DNA of 64,000 nt from assembly GCF_900086985.1 (NCBI RefSeq), contig NZ_LT593974.1, positions 3,286,001-3,350,000 of the forward strand, given 5' to 3'. The notes under the pieces are model-generated. The model did no database searches. It was not told the DNA's origin and saw only the letters and a list, made by a program, of their open reading frames with translations. A program made the translations under genes and the position numbers. The DNA comes from Halomonas sp. HL-93. Its GTDB lineage: Bacteria; Pseudomonadota; Gammaproteobacteria; Pseudomonadales; Halomonadaceae. Below are positions 34,507-44,729 of this stretch, in pieces (the first letter of the stretch is position 1; each line of letters opens with the position of its first letter).

Positions 34507-37365
34507 GTGAGCCAATCCATGGAAAAGACCTACCAACCTGAGCAGATCGAAACCCGCTGGTACGAGCGCTGGGAAGCCGACAACCGTTTCGCCCCGTCAG
34601 GCCGCGGCGAGCCGTTCTCGATCATGATCCCGCCGCCCAACGTGACCGGCAGTCTGCACATGGGCCACGCCTTCCAGGACACCATCATGGATACCCTGAC
34701 CCGCTGGAAGCGGATGCAGGGCAACAACACCCTGTGGCAGGTAGGCACCGACCACGCCGGTATCGCCACGCAGATGCTGGTGGAGCGCAAGATCGCCGCT
34801 GAAGAGGGCAAAACCCGCCACGACCTGGGTCGCGATGCGTTCATCGACAAGGTATGGGAGTGGAAAGAAGAATCCGGCGACCATATTACCCGCCAGCTGC
34901 GCCGCATGGGCGCCAGCGTCGACTGGTCCCGCGAGCGCTTCACCATGGACGACGGCTTCTACAAGGCCGTCCAGGAAGTGTTCGTGCGCCTGCACGAAGA
35001 AAACCTGATCTATCGCGGCAAGCGCCTGGTCAACTGGGATCCGACGCTGCACACCGCCATTTCCGACCTAGAAGTAGAGAACAAGGAGCAGCAGGGAAGC
35101 TTCTGGCACTTCCGCTACCCGCTGGCGGATGGCGTTAAAACCGACGACGGCAAAGATTACCTGGTGGTCGCCACGACGCGTCCGGAAACCCTGCTGGGCG
35201 ATACCGGCGTGGCGGTCAATCCCGAAGACGAACGCTACGCCTCCCTGGTCGGCACGTTTATCGAGCTGCCCCTGGTCGGCCGTCGGATTCCCATCGTCGC
35301 CGACGAGCATGCCGACATGGACAAGGGCTCGGGCTGCGTAAAAATCACCCCGGCCCACGACTTCAACGACTACGAGGTCGGCAAGCGCCAGAACCACCTG
35401 CTGATCAACGTCTTTTCCAAGGACGCGGCGATTCTTGAGCAGGCCGAGATTTACGACCTGAAAGGCACTCCCCAGCCAGATGAAGACGCCACGCTACCGG
35501 CCAAGTACGTCGGGCTCGACCGCTTCGAGGCGCGCAAGCTGATCGTCGCCGACATGGACGCCCTGGGCCTGCTCGAGCAGGTGGAAGCCGTCAACAACAC
35601 CATGCCCTACGGCGACCGCTCGGGTGACGTGATCGAGCCGCTGCTCACCGACCAGTGGTTTGTCGCCGTGGAGTCGCTTGCCAAGCCCGCCATCGAAGCG
35701 GTGGAAAAAGGCGACATCCAGTTCGTGCCCAAGAACTACGAAAACATGTACTTCGCCTGGATGCGCGACCTCCAGGACTGGTGCATTTCCCGCCAGCTGT
35801 GGTGGGGCCACCGCATCCCCGCCTGGTACGACGCCGAAGGCAATGTCTACGTTGCCCGCACGGAAGCCGAAGCTCGCGAGAAGCACGGCCTCGGCGTCGA
35901 TATCGAGCTGACCCAGGACGAAGACGTGCTGGATACCTGGTTCAGCTCGGGCCTGTGGACCTTCGGGACCCTCGGCTGGCCGGAACAAACCCCGGAGCTT
36001 GAGGCCTTCCACCCCACCAGCGTGCTGGTCACCGGCTTTGACATCATCTTCTTCTGGGTGGCCCGGATGATCATGATGACGCTCAAGTTCACCGACGAAG
36101 TCCCGTTCAAGACGGTCTATGTACACGGTCTGGTGCGCGACGGCCAGGGCCAGAAGATGTCCAAGTCCAAGGGCAATGTACTCGACCCCATCGACCTGAT
36201 CGACGGTATCAGCCTGGACGCGCTGCTCGAAAAACGCACCGGCAACATGATGCAGCCGCAAAAGGCCAAGGCGATTGCCAAAGCCACCAAAGAAGAGTTT
36301 AAAGACGGCATTGAAGCCCACGGCACCGATGCGCTGCGCTTTACGTTTCTCTCCCAGGCGACGACCGGGCGCGATATCAAGTTCGATATGAACCGTCTGG
36401 ACGGCTATCGCAACTTCTGCAACAAGCTGTGGAACGCCTCTCGCTACGTGCTGATGAACGCCGAAGGCGAGGATTGCGGCACCGACGGTGGCGAGGTGGC
36501 ACTGTCGCTGGCCGACCGCTGGATTATCTCCCAACTGCAGAAAACCGAGGCCCAGGTCACCAAGGCAATGGACGAGTATCGCTTCGACCACGCCTCCCAG
36601 GCGCTCTACGAATTCGTCTGGAACGAGTACTGCGACTGGTACCTGGAGCTTTCCAAGCCTGTTTTATGGGATGAAAATGCCACGGCGGAAGCCAAGCGCG
36701 GCACACGCCGCACGCTGGTACGCGTGCTCGAAGCCATTCTGCGCCTCGCCCACCCGATGATGCCCTATATCACCGAAGAGATCTGGCAACGCGTCGCACC
36801 GCTGGCGGGGACCTATGTAGGCGACGGCGCGTCCATCATGCTGCAGGCGTGGCCAGAAGCCGACAACAGCAAGATCGACGAGCAGGCGACCCGCGATATC
36901 GAATGGCTGAAGGGCGTGATTATCGCCGTGCGTAATATCCGCGCCGAGATGAATATTGCCCCCGGCAAGCCGCTGGACGTGTTGCTGACCAAGGGCAAGG
37001 CCGAGGACGCCGAGCGTCTGGAAAGCTACCGCCACTTCCTGGCCAAGCTCGCCAAGCTGGAAAGCGCCCAATGGCTCGCCAACCCCGACGACGCCCCACT
37101 TTCGGCCACGCAGCTGGTCGGCGATATGGAAGTACTGGTGCCCATGGCCGACCTGATCGACAAGGACGCCGAGCTCAAGCGCCTAGCGAAGGAGATCGAC
37201 AAGCAGGACAAGCTGATTGGCGGCATCGAGAAAAAGCTCGGCAACGAAGGCTTCATCGCCAAAGCCCCCGAAGCCGTGGTGGAAAAAGAGCGCGGCAAGC
37301 TGGCCGAGTTCCAGGCCGCCAAAAAGCTGCTGGAAGAGCAAAAGGCGAAGATTGCGGCGCTTTAG
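34507..37365 (+). CDS. valS: Valyl-tRNA synthetase
   Basis: 952 aa class Ia synthetase. The HIGH motif is in [19 protein letters not shown] in [14 protein letters not shown], and the editing (CP1) domain lies between ([15 protein letters not shown]). The C-terminal coiled-coil arm (~880-952; [21 protein letters not shown]) binds tRNA. Start: GTG at 34507 has GGGGAG 10 bases upstream; the ATG at 34519 ([11 protein letters not shown]) matches the usual N-terminus and remains possible. A hairpin follows 21 bases after the stop. Confidence 0.97.
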   Translation: MSQSMEKTYQPEQIETRWYERWEADNRFAPSGRGEPFSIMIPPPNVTGSLHMGHAFQDTIMDTLTRWKRMQGNNTLWQVGTDHAGIATQMLVERKIAAEEGKTRHDLGRDAFIDKVWEWKEESGDHITRQLRRMGASVDWSRERFTMDDGFYKAVQEVFVRLHEENLIYRGKRLVNWDPTLHTAISDLEVENKEQQGSFWHFRYPLADGVKTDDGKDYLVVATTRPETLLGDTGVAVNPEDERYASLVGTFIELPLVGRRIPIVADEHADMDKGSGCVKITPAHDFNDYEVGKRQNHLLINVFSKDAAILEQAEIYDLKGTPQPDEDATLPAKYVGLDRFEARKLIVADMDALGLLEQVEAVNNTMPYGDRSGDVIEPLLTDQWFVAVESLAKPAIEAVEKGDIQFVPKNYENMYFAWMRDLQDWCISRQLWWGHRIPAWYDAEGNVYVARTEAEAREKHGLGVDIELTQDEDVLDTWFSSGLWTFGTLGWPEQTPELEAFHPTSVLVTGFDIIFFWVARMIMMTLKFTDEVPFKTVYVHGLVRDGQGQKMSKSKGNVLDPIDLIDGISLDALLEKRTGNMMQPQKAKAIAKATKEEFKDGIEAHGTDALRFTFLSQATTGRDIKFDMNRLDGYRNFCNKLWNASRYVLMNAEGEDCGTDGGEVALSLADRWIISQLQKTEAQVTKAMDEYRFDHASQALYEFVWNEYCDWYLELSKPVLWDENATAEAKRGTRRTLVRVLEAILRLAHPMMPYITEEIWQRVAPLAGTYVGDGASIMLQAWPEADNSKIDEQATRDIEWLKGVIIAVRNIRAEMNIAPGKPLDVLLTKGKAEDAERLESYRHFLAKLAKLESAQWLANPDDAPLSATQLVGDMEVLVPMADLIDKDAELKRLAKEIDKQDKLIGGIEKKLGNEGFIAKAPEAVVEKERGKLAEFQAAKKLLEEQKAKIAAL

Positions 37366-37386
37366 CGTCCGTCCATAGCGCGCACC

Positions 37387-37413
37387 AAGACGGCACCTGG
37401 GCGGTGCCGTCTT
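37387..37413 (+). terminator. Hairpin terminator after valS
   Basis: AAGACGGCACC (37387-37397) pairs perfectly with GGTGCCGTCTT (37403-37413) over 11 bp around TGGGC. The tail GCGTATTG is only weakly T-rich, but stem strength and location support termination. Confidence 0.65.
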
Positions 37414-37565
37414 GCGTATTGTGCCCCGCCCTGCCGACGCCTGAGGAACAAAACCGCTGATGACCTGCCCATAAGATCTGGACCCTTTGATCCTGATGGT
37501 CCGAGGCGGGTCACACCCTCTATCGAGTGACGCTGCCCAGCATTCACCCATTGAGGTCGCTTCCT

Positions 37566-38642
37566 ATGGCAACATCCTCCGATAAGTTCCTGAACACGCC
37601 ACCCACCCTACCGCCGCTCGACCCTGACCACATGTCGCTGTTCGAGCAAGCGGGACTGACGGTCAAGCCTCTGGAACCACTGGGCGTTGAAATATACGGC
37701 GCCGATGTTCGCACCCGGCTCCCCCAGCCCGTTATCGACGCTCTGGAAGTGGAAATGGCCCATCGCGGGTTCATCGTCTTCAAGCACCAGACGGAGCTTT
37801 CGGCGGATGAACTGGTCGAGGCCAGCACGTGGTGGGGCGCGGGCGAAATCCATTCGACCCACGGCGTTCATCCGGCAACGCCAGGCATGAACCGGGATGT
37901 CTTCCGCTGCTCTAACGACAACCGCTACGGCATCCTGGGCGTGGGGCCCCAGTGGCACAACGACGGCAGCTTCGAAGCCGCCATCTTCTCGCATTCCGCT
38001 TACTACATGGCCCGGGCACCCGAACAGGGCGGTGGCACGCACTTCGCCCACCAGGGCGCCGCCTTCGACGCGCTCCCCGAAGCAAAGCAGGCTTTCTGGG
38101 AGCGCCTTGTCTCGGTCAATTCCGCCTCAGGAGTGAGCCACCCCGTCGTCCACACCCACCCCATCTCGGGGCGCAAGAGCGTATGGCTGCACCTGGGCAT
38201 GACCGGCGCGGTAATCGAACGGCTGCCGGAAGACGGACGCCCCATCGACGAACTGCAACAGACCCCTGCCGCTACCGACCAGCTTCGCCTGCTCAACGAA
38301 GACGAGATGAAACAGCTTTTGAGCGACTACAACGATCTGTTGAATGCGTCGTTCGAGAAAGGCTTCGGGATACGTTACCACTACGACACCGGCGACCTGC
38401 TGTACATCGACAACTGGGCACTGGCGCACCGGGCAGCGCCGGAGGCGCACATGTCCGCCGAAGAGCAGGGCCTGCGGATCATGGACCGGGTGACGGTCAA
38501 AGCCAGGCAGAACCTGGCGCCCCACTTTGGCTTGCCCCAGCACATCAACCTTGCCGGCCCGCATCCCTTCAACAGCGACGGCGTCTGGAAAGCCGGGGGC
38601 GTAGGCTTTCGCTGGAAAGATGACATCCCCATGCAAAACTAG
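37566..38642 (+). CDS. TauD/TfdA-family Fe(II)/2-oxoglutarate dioxygenase
   Basis: 358 aa. Iron ligands are the HND of PQWHNDGSFE and a distal His in YIDNWALAHRAAPEAH; the 2-oxoglutarate-binding Arg is probably in GLRIMDRVTVK. Such enzymes hydroxylate small substrates to release sulfite, or to activate amino acids or alkyl compounds; the substrate is not readable here. Start at 37566 (MATSSDKF) with GAGG 10 bases upstream; a GTG at 37527 would add 13 residues. It stands about 125 bp before the kinase-transporter run. It could belong to that pathway, but the spacing suggests separate transcription. Confidence 0.85.
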   Translation: MATSSDKFLNTPPTLPPLDPDHMSLFEQAGLTVKPLEPLGVEIYGADVRTRLPQPVIDALEVEMAHRGFIVFKHQTELSADELVEASTWWGAGEIHSTHGVHPATPGMNRDVFRCSNDNRYGILGVGPQWHNDGSFEAAIFSHSAYYMARAPEQGGGTHFAHQGAAFDALPEAKQAFWERLVSVNSASGVSHPVVHTHPISGRKSVWLHLGMTGAVIERLPEDGRPIDELQQTPAATDQLRLLNEDEMKQLLSDYNDLLNASFEKGFGIRYHYDTGDLLYIDNWALAHRAAPEAHMSAEEQGLRIMDRVTVKARQNLAPHFGLPQHINLAGPHPFNSDGVWKAGGVGFRWKDDIPMQN

Positions 38643-38768
38643 GCGGTACGCCCGATGCGTTGATCATTCCCCATCGTGTCCTGACTACTTTTTCTTATCA
38701 ACCGTGTAAGGTTGGTACAACAACGACCACTGAGTGGCATTGAAGGTTGCCTTTACACGGATTGTGCT

Positions 38769-39803
38769 ATGCCGACACTCTCAGAGACGCGAATACAGAC
38801 GCTGGCGGGCGAATTACAGCGGGCGGGGATTGGCTACCGCGCGCTTTCGCCCATGGCGGATACCGGGCTTGCCCACGATCACGTGTGGCTACACCGCGAC
38901 GGCGACGACTGGGTGGCGCGGCTGCCCAAGCAGAGCCAGATGAACCTGGGGCCAAAAGAGAACCTGGCCTACGAGGCGGCGTGCTACGCCCGCGCCAGCC
39001 AGGGCGGGCATGTGCCGCGCCTGCATGGCCTGCTGGACGTCAGCGACGCCCTGCCCCGAGGCGGCCTGCTGGTGGAGGCTATCGACGGCCGCTTGGCGCG
39101 ACTGCCGGAGGATCTGCCGCGCATCGCCGAGACGCTTGCCAGCCTGCATCGCTTGCCGCTGCCGGATAAGCCCGCCCCACTGCTGTCGCCGGCTGATCCA
39201 TGGCGGGCCATGCGCGAAGAAGTCGCCCGTCAGTCTGAGTGGCTCGCGCAGGCGGACTTGAGCAGCGACGTCATCGACCAAATCCACGCTGAGCTAGACG
39301 CTCTTCCAGCGGTGCTTGCCGATGCCAAACGCTGCCTGATCAGCTTTGACACCCACCCCGGCAACTTCCTGATCGATGCCCAGGGGCGCGCGGTGCTGGT
39401 CGACCTGGAAAAGGGCCGCTACGGCCTGCCGGGGATCGACCTGGCCCACACCAGTCTTTATACCTCCACGACCTGGGATCTCAACAGCCAGGCGGTTCTC
39501 TCGCTGGACGAGGTGGTCGATTTTTACCGCGGCTGGCAGGCCGCCATGGGCGACTCCCCCAGCGCCGAGACCCTGGTCGCCTGCCGCCGCGCCACCTGGC
39601 TGTGGTCGCTGACCTGGTGCGCCAAGTGGCGCGCCCAGCACCTGCGCGCCAGGGATGCCCGGCAGCGCGGCGAGGACTGGTCGGCAGAGCTTACCGATCC
39701 CACCGTGATTGCCCACGTGCGCGACCGGGTGGAACACTACCTGTCGCCGTCGATCATCGACCGTGTTCAGGACGAACTGCAGCGCCTGCGCGCCACGCTT
39801 TAA
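38769..39803 (+). CDS. Aminoglycoside/choline/thiamine-kinase-fold phosphotransferase
   Basis: 344 aa APH-fold kinase. The catalytic loop reads SFDTHPGNFLID: the catalytic Asp and Asn of HxDxxxxN are kept but the leading His is Ser. The metal-binding segment is AVLVDLEKG. The N-lobe has DHVWLHRDGDDWVARLP with KENLAYEAACY, the ATP-site Lys/Glu region. Members phosphorylate choline, thiamine, sugars or antibiotics. The gene lies 55 bp before a thiamine-like/YnjB binding-protein gene on the same strand, so a kinase acting on the imported compound is the simplest reading. Start chosen at MPTLSETRIQT. Antibiotic resistance is unlikely in this context. Confidence 0.8.
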   Translation: MPTLSETRIQTLAGELQRAGIGYRALSPMADTGLAHDHVWLHRDGDDWVARLPKQSQMNLGPKENLAYEAACYARASQGGHVPRLHGLLDVSDALPRGGLLVEAIDGRLARLPEDLPRIAETLASLHRLPLPDKPAPLLSPADPWRAMREEVARQSEWLAQADLSSDVIDQIHAELDALPAVLADAKRCLISFDTHPGNFLIDAQGRAVLVDLEKGRYGLPGIDLAHTSLYTSTTWDLNSQAVLSLDEVVDFYRGWQAAMGDSPSAETLVACRRATWLWSLTWCAKWRAQHLRARDARQRGEDWSAELTDPTVIAHVRDRVEHYLSPSIIDRVQDELQRLRATL

Positions 39804-39858
39804 TGCCGGGCGTTGGAAAGACGCAGGTTACCCCTATTGTTCGATTGAGAGGTATGCG

Positions 39859-41070
39859 ATGTTGAATGCCCGCCGTTTTACCCTGATGGCCCCTCTATTG
39901 GCACTGGCGCTGCCCGCCGCGGCAGCCCCCGACCCCGGTAACTGGCAAGCGGTGTTAGCCGAGGCCGAAGGCCAAACCGTTTACTGGAACGCCTGGGGCG
40001 GGGACTCGCGTACCAACCGCTATATCGACTGGGTGGCCGAGCAAATGCAGGCGCAGCACAACATTGACGTTGAGCACGTAAAACTGGACGACACCAGCAG
40101 TGCGGTGTCCCGGGTACTGGCCGAGAAGCAGGCGGGCAACGACGACGAAGGCAGCATCGACCTGATCTGGATCAACGGCGAAAACTTTGCCGCGATGCGT
40201 GACCGCGACCTGCTGTTTGGCCCCTTCGCCGAATCGCTGCCCAATTTTGCGCTGACCAACGCCGCCGAGAACCCCGAAGTGGTGACCGACTTCACGCTGC
40301 CCACCGACGGCTACGAGTCACCCTGGGGAAAGGCGCAGATCACCTTCTATTACGACGCTGATCAGGTCGAAACGCCGCCCCAGGACATGCAGGCGCTGCT
40401 TGACTGGGCGCGCGCCAACCCCGGCCAATTCAGCTACCCGAAAATCCCCGATTTCACCGGCAGCACCTTTTTAAAGCAGGCGCTGATCGAGCTGACCGAC
40501 CAGGATGAGGCGCTTTATCAGCCCGTTGAGGAGAGCGATTTCGAGGCGGTCACCGAAGCACTATGGGCCTATCTGGATGCACTCCATCCACACCTCTGGC
40601 GCAGCGGGCGCAGCTTCCCCGACTCAGGCCCCAACCTGCGCACGCTGATGAGCGATGGCGAGCTGAGCCTGGCGTTTTCGTTCTACCCCACCGATGCCGC
40701 CGTGGCGGTAAGGGAATACGAACTGCCCGAGAGCGTTCGCAGCTATGTCCTGGACGGCGGCACTCTGGGTAACGTTCACTTCGTGGCGATCCCCTACAAC
40801 TCACCCCACAAGGCCGGCGCCATGGTACTGGCCGACTTTCTGATGTCACCGGAAGCCCAGGCCCAGAAGCAGTCGCTCGAGATGTGGGGCGACCGCAGCG
40901 TGCTGGATATCGAACAGCTCGACGCCGATAACCAGGCGCTGTTCGAGCAGGGTGATCGCCACCCGTCCGAACTTCCGGCGGACGCCCTGTCCAAAACGCT
41001 CCCCGAGCCGCACCCGAGCTGGATGACGGCGCTACAGGATGCCTGGCTCGAGCGTTACGGCGTTAACTGA
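39859..41070 (+). CDS. ABC transporter substrate-binding protein, YnjB family
   Basis: 403 aa with a signal peptide (MAPLLALALPAAAA, cleavage ~22). The mature start, VYWNAWGGDSRTNRYIDWVA, is the YnjB signature, and IDLIWINGENFAAMRD follows. It is a periplasmic binding protein of the thiamine/iron/spermidine type. In E. coli the YnjBCD substrate is unknown, so none is assigned here. The start has GAGAGG upstream. It is followed at 2 bp by the permease, and the ATP-binding gene overlaps that by 4 bp, so the three subunits are translated together. The acidic mature chain is consistent with a salt-adapted cell envelope. Confidence 0.9.
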   Translation: MLNARRFTLMAPLLALALPAAAAPDPGNWQAVLAEAEGQTVYWNAWGGDSRTNRYIDWVAEQMQAQHNIDVEHVKLDDTSSAVSRVLAEKQAGNDDEGSIDLIWINGENFAAMRDRDLLFGPFAESLPNFALTNAAENPEVVTDFTLPTDGYESPWGKAQITFYYDADQVETPPQDMQALLDWARANPGQFSYPKIPDFTGSTFLKQALIELTDQDEALYQPVEESDFEAVTEALWAYLDALHPHLWRSGRSFPDSGPNLRTLMSDGELSLAFSFYPTDAAVAVREYELPESVRSYVLDGGTLGNVHFVAIPYNSPHKAGAMVLADFLMSPEAQAQKQSLEMWGDRSVLDIEQLDADNQALFEQGDRHPSELPADALSKTLPEPHPSWMTALQDAWLERYGVN

Positions 41071-41072
41071 GC

Positions 41073-42752
41073 ATGCTGCGACTCGCGCCGGCGCTGCTTA
41101 TTACCCTGCTGGCCCTGCCGGTGGGGGCCGGCCTGCTGATGGTGCTGCTGCCGGCGTTTGGCTACCTGCCGGCGCTCGGCGGCGACGCGGTCAGCCTTGC
41201 GCCCTGGCGAATGCTGCTCGCCCACCCCGGGCTTGGTCGCTCAGTGGCGGTGAGCTATGCCAGCGGCCTGGTGAGCACCTTGCTGGCGCTGGCCATCGTC
41301 GTGCTGTTTCTGGCCGCCAGCCGCGGCACCTGGCTGGACCGAGGCATCCGCCGCCTGGTATCACCGCTACTGGCGATCCCCCACGCGGCCGTGGCCTTTG
41401 GGCTGGCGTTCTTGATGGCGCCCTCGGGACTTCTGGCACGCTGGGTATCGCCGGGCCTTACCGGCTGGGAGCGCCCGCCCGACTGGCTCATCGTCAACGA
41501 CCCCCTGGGGCTTGCGCTGATGGCCGGGCTGGTGCTCAAGGAAGCGCCGTTTCTGCTCCTCATGTGCCTGGCCGCCCTGCCTCAGCTGCGTCCCGAGCAG
41601 CGCGTAACCCTGGCGCGCTCGCTGGGTTACTCGCCGAGTATCGCCTGGTTGAAAGGCGTGTTTCCGGCGCTATACCCGCTGATTCGCCTGCCGATTTACG
41701 CAGTGATTGCCTACGCCACCTCGGTGGTCGACATGGCCATGATCCTGGGCCCGACATTGCCGCCCACGCTGAGTGTGTCGATACTGACCTGGTTCAACGA
41801 CCCCGACCTGGAGCGGCGCTTCATGGCCTCCGCCGGGTCCGTGCTGCAGCTTGGCGTGACGCTGGCGGCGCTGCTGACCTGGTGGCTGGGCGAGCAGTGT
41901 ATCAAGCGGCTCGGCTATCGATGGCTGGTCAACGGCGCGCGACGGCAGGGCTCGTTCGCCATCGCGCTGGGCGGACGCGGGCTGCTGGGCATGACCACCC
42001 TGCTGGCGCTGAGCGCCATTGGCGGGCTGGCGGTATTTTCGGTGGCCGGTTTCTGGCGCTTTCCTGACGCCTTGCCCGGAACGTTCACCCTGGACCATTG
42101 GCAGCGCGTGTTGCCCAGCGTCGCTACACCGCTACTCAATACGCTGAGCGTCGGGCTTGCCGCGACGCTGATCGCTGCGGTGCTGGTCGTGGCCACGCTT
42201 GAAAACGCAGCGCGGCACCGGCTCCCGCCTCAAGCAGGCCAGTGGCTACTGTACCTACCGCTGATTATCCCTCAGGTGGCGTTCCTGTTTGGCCTGGTGG
42301 TCGCGGCGGAAAGCCTCAGCCTTCGCCCGCAGTGGGCGCTGGTAATGGCGGCGCATTTGCTGTTTGTGGTGCCCTATCTTTATCTGTCGCTTTCTGAGGC
42401 GTATCGGCGGCTTGACCCGCGCTGGCTGCAAGTCGCGCATTCGTTGGGGTCCTCTCCCAGGAGAGCCTTCTGGCAGATACGGCTGCCGCTGCTGCTGGCG
42501 CCGCTGCTGACCGCCTGCGCGGTCAGTCTTGCCGTAAGTATCGGCCAGTATCTTCCCACGCTGTTGCTCGGCGGCGGCCGCGTGCCCACCATTACCACCG
42601 AAGCGGTGGCCATGGCTTCAGGCGGCAGTCGGCGCCTGATTGCGGTGCTCGCGCTGCTCCAGGCGCTACTGCCGTTCATCGGTTTTAGTCTTGCGCTGCT
42701 GATACCGCGCCTAATATGGGCCAGACGACGCAATATGCGAGGCGTTGCATGA
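41073..42752 (+). CDS. ABC transporter permease, YnjC/ThiP type (fused two-domain)
   Basis: 559 aa with about 12 helices, formed by two BPD_transp_1 domains fused in one chain, as in ThiP and FbpB. The EAA-type loops are visible as RSLGYSPSIAWLKGVFPALYP (~195) and HSLGSSPRRAFWQIRLPLLLAP (~467), each ahead of the coupling site for the ATPase. It starts 2 bases after the binding-protein stop and overlaps the ATPase start by 4 bp. With its neighbours it makes a complete importer for an unknown small solute. Confidence 0.92.
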   Translation: MLRLAPALLITLLALPVGAGLLMVLLPAFGYLPALGGDAVSLAPWRMLLAHPGLGRSVAVSYASGLVSTLLALAIVVLFLAASRGTWLDRGIRRLVSPLLAIPHAAVAFGLAFLMAPSGLLARWVSPGLTGWERPPDWLIVNDPLGLALMAGLVLKEAPFLLLMCLAALPQLRPEQRVTLARSLGYSPSIAWLKGVFPALYPLIRLPIYAVIAYATSVVDMAMILGPTLPPTLSVSILTWFNDPDLERRFMASAGSVLQLGVTLAALLTWWLGEQCIKRLGYRWLVNGARRQGSFAIALGGRGLLGMTTLLALSAIGGLAVFSVAGFWRFPDALPGTFTLDHWQRVLPSVATPLLNTLSVGLAATLIAAVLVVATLENAARHRLPPQAGQWLLYLPLIIPQVAFLFGLVVAAESLSLRPQWALVMAAHLLFVVPYLYLSLSEAYRRLDPRWLQVAHSLGSSPRRAFWQIRLPLLLAPLLTACAVSLAVSIGQYLPTLLLGGGRVPTITTEAVAMASGGSRRLIAVLALLQALLPFIGFSLALLIPRLIWARRRNMRGVA

Positions 42753-43381
42753 CCGCGAATCCCACTCTGCACCTCAGGCAAGTCCAGATCTCGCTGAACG
42801 GCGACCCACTGCTTGCAATCGACAGATCGATTACCCCCGGCGAAGTATTGACCGTCATGGGCCCTTCGGGGTCGGGCAAGTCTACGCTGCTGGCCTATCT
42901 CGCCGGGTTTCTGTCGCCTACCTTCAACGCCCAGGGGCAGGTTTTTCTGGGTAAGATGCGGCTGGACACACTGCCCGCCGAGCAACGCGGGCTGGGGCTG
43001 CTGTTCCAGGACCCGCTGCTGTTTCCTCATTTAAGCGTGGCGGGCAACCTGCGTTTTGCGCTCCCCCGCCATGCGCGGCATAAAAAATCCCAGATCCGCG
43101 AGGCCCTTGCCCAGGTCGGCATGGCGGGCTTTGAAACGCGGGACCCGGCGACGCTCTCCGGTGGCCAGCAGGCCCGCGTCGCTTTGATGCGTCTGCTGCT
43201 GTCGACGCCCAGCGCGGTACTGCTGGACGAACCCTTTTCCAAGCTGGACACCGCGCTACGCCAGGAGATGCGCGCGCTGGTATTCAGCCAGCTGCGCGAC
43301 GCCGGCCTGCCAGCGCTGCTGGTCACCCACGACCACGCGGATGCCGAGGCGGCGGGAGGGCCGATCATTGAGCTTGGCTAG
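42749..43381 (+). CDS. ABC transporter ATP-binding protein, YnjD/ThiQ type
   Basis: 210 aa, a minimal ATPase. Walker A GPSGSGKST, Q-loop LLFQDPLLFPHLSV, signature LSGGQQARVALMR, Walker B AVLLDEPFSKLD, and H-loop VTHDHADAEA are all intact. The short form without a regulatory C-terminal domain matches YnjD and ThiQ. Start is ATG at 42749, overlapping the permease stop by 4 bp. The next gene begins within or right at its 3' end, so the operon continues. Confidence 0.93.
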   Translation: MTANPTLHLRQVQISLNGDPLLAIDRSITPGEVLTVMGPSGSGKSTLLAYLAGFLSPTFNAQGQVFLGKMRLDTLPAEQRGLGLLFQDPLLFPHLSVAGNLRFALPRHARHKKSQIREALAQVGMAGFETRDPATLSGGQQARVALMRLLLSTPSAVLLDEPFSKLDTALRQEMRALVFSQLRDAGLPALLVTHDHADAEAAGGPIIELG

Positions 43382-44072
43382 TCCACGACCACCTGCGGCA
43401 CTAAGCATTGTCATGCCGGTGCTCAACGAAGCCGCTGGCCTTGAAGCCACCCTAGAGGCACTTCAGCCGGTGCGCGCCCAGGGCGCTGAAGTCATCGTTG
43501 TGGATGGCGGCAGCGTTGATGAGAGCGTGGCGCTGGCGACGCCGCTGGCGGATAGAGTCATCAGCGGTGTGCCGGGCCGCGCGTGGCAAATGAACCTGGG
43601 CGCGCAGCAGGCCAGTGCCCAGGCGCTGGTGTTCCTGCATGCCGACACCCAACTACCCGATAATGCCGTGAGCCAGATCACTAAGGCGCTGGCCCGCCAC
43701 GCCTGGGGGCGATTCTCGATTGAGCTGACAGGCCGCAGTCGCTGGCTGCCCGTGGTCGGGTGGATGATGAACCAGCGCTCAAGGCTCACCGGCGTCGCCA
43801 CCGGCGACCAGGCGATCTTCGTGCGTACCGCCACGTTTCGCCACCTCGGCGGGTTTGCCGACCAGCCGCTGATGGAAGACGTGGAACTGACGAAACGCCT
43901 CAGACGCGTATCACGCCCCGCCTGCCTGGCGGCGAAAGTGATAAGCTCGGGCAGGCGTTGGGATCAATACGGCGCCTGGGCCACCATCCGCTTGATGTGG
44001 CGGCTGCGCTATCGTTACTGGCGCGGCGTTAGCCCCACTCAACTCGCCAAGGAGTACCGCGATGCCCGCTGA
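43368..44072 (+). CDS. Family-2 glycosyltransferase of the selenodomain-associated type (TIGR04283-like)
   Basis: 234 aa GT-A fold transferase. LSIVMPVLNEAAGLEATLEAL begins the nucleotide-sugar domain; VVDGGSVDESV provides a modified DxD region; GRAWQMNLGAQQASAQALVFLHADTQLP is highly characteristic of the family named 'transferase 2, rSAM/selenodomain-associated'. The chain ends soon after ATIRLMWRLRYRY with a short basic tail. Start: TTG at 43368 has GGGAGGG 7 bases upstream; an ATG at 43341 without ribosome site would add 9 residues. It overlaps the ATPase by 14 bp and the next gene by 11 bp, so it belongs to the same transcript. Confidence 0.85.
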   Translation: MSLASPRPPAALSIVMPVLNEAAGLEATLEALQPVRAQGAEVIVVDGGSVDESVALATPLADRVISGVPGRAWQMNLGAQQASAQALVFLHADTQLPDNAVSQITKALARHAWGRFSIELTGRSRWLPVVGWMMNQRSRLTGVATGDQAIFVRTATFRHLGGFADQPLMEDVELTKRLRRVSRPACLAAKVISSGRRWDQYGAWATIRLMWRLRYRYWRGVSPTQLAKEYRDAR

Positions 44073-44676
44073 GCAGCCCCATCTACACCTGTTGGCCAAG
44101 GCCCCGCTGCCCGGGCGGGCGAAAACGCGCCTGATGCCGCTGCTCGGCGCCGAGGGCGCCGCCCAGGCCCACGCCGAGCTGGTACGCCACTGTGTGGCCA
44201 ATGCCTGCCGGGCGCTGCCCGCCGAGCGCATCACGCTGTGGACCGCCCTCGACCATGCCCACCCGCTGTTTGGTGAGCTGGGCGCCCATTTCGGCATTAC
44301 CCTGCGCGCCCAGCCTGGGGGCGATCTGGGTGCGCGTATCCGCCACGCGCTGGCGAGCACACCGGGGCCCGGCATGGTCATGGGCAGCGACTGCCCAAGC
44401 GTCACCAGCGACTTGATCACAGCCTGCGCGCAACGCCTGACCAGCCACGAGGTCGTCCTGCTGCCCGCCGAAGACGGTGGCTACGGGTTGATCGGCACCC
44501 AGCACGATTACCCCGGGCTGTTTGAGCTGATTCCCTGGGGGAGCGACCGGGTCATGGCCGCCACCCGCCAGCGTATTGAGGCGCTCGGCCTGCGTGCCAG
44601 CTATCCCGCAACGGTGTGGGACGTCGACCGCCCCGCCGACTGGCAGCGCTGGAAAGGCATTCAGGCGCCGATGTAA
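44062..44676 (+). CDS. CofC/MobA-like transferase of the selenodomain-associated type (TIGR04282-like)
   Basis: 204 aa. LHLLAKAPLPGRAKTRLMPLLG at the start is a nucleotidyltransferase-like P-loop region, MGSDCPSVTSDL gives the metal site, and PAEDGGYGLIG is the family hallmark. It belongs to the DUF2064 family called 'transferase 1, rSAM/selenodomain-associated', which nearly always sits next to the GT2 of the preceding gene. The pair is known from neighbourhoods of SelD-like and ArsS-like genes, but its reaction has not been firmly established as far as I know. Overlaps the preceding gene by 11 bp; 53 bp precede the next. Confidence 0.88.
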   Translation: MPAEQPHLHLLAKAPLPGRAKTRLMPLLGAEGAAQAHAELVRHCVANACRALPAERITLWTALDHAHPLFGELGAHFGITLRAQPGGDLGARIRHALASTPGPGMVMGSDCPSVTSDLITACAQRLTSHEVVLLPAEDGGYGLIGTQHDYPGLFELIPWGSDRVMAATRQRIEALGLRASYPATVWDVDRPADWQRWKGIQAPM

Positions 44677-44729
44677 GGAAACACGCCGCCCGCCCACTGA
44701 ACCGAACTGTTAAATGGCTTTCGCTGGAG

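Noticed and set aside
39859-43381. Firm annotation as a thiamine transporter (ThiBPQ)
   Set aside because: The binding protein has the YnjB-type start and no thiamine-specific residues could be verified, and no TPP-riboswitch sequence is visible upstream.
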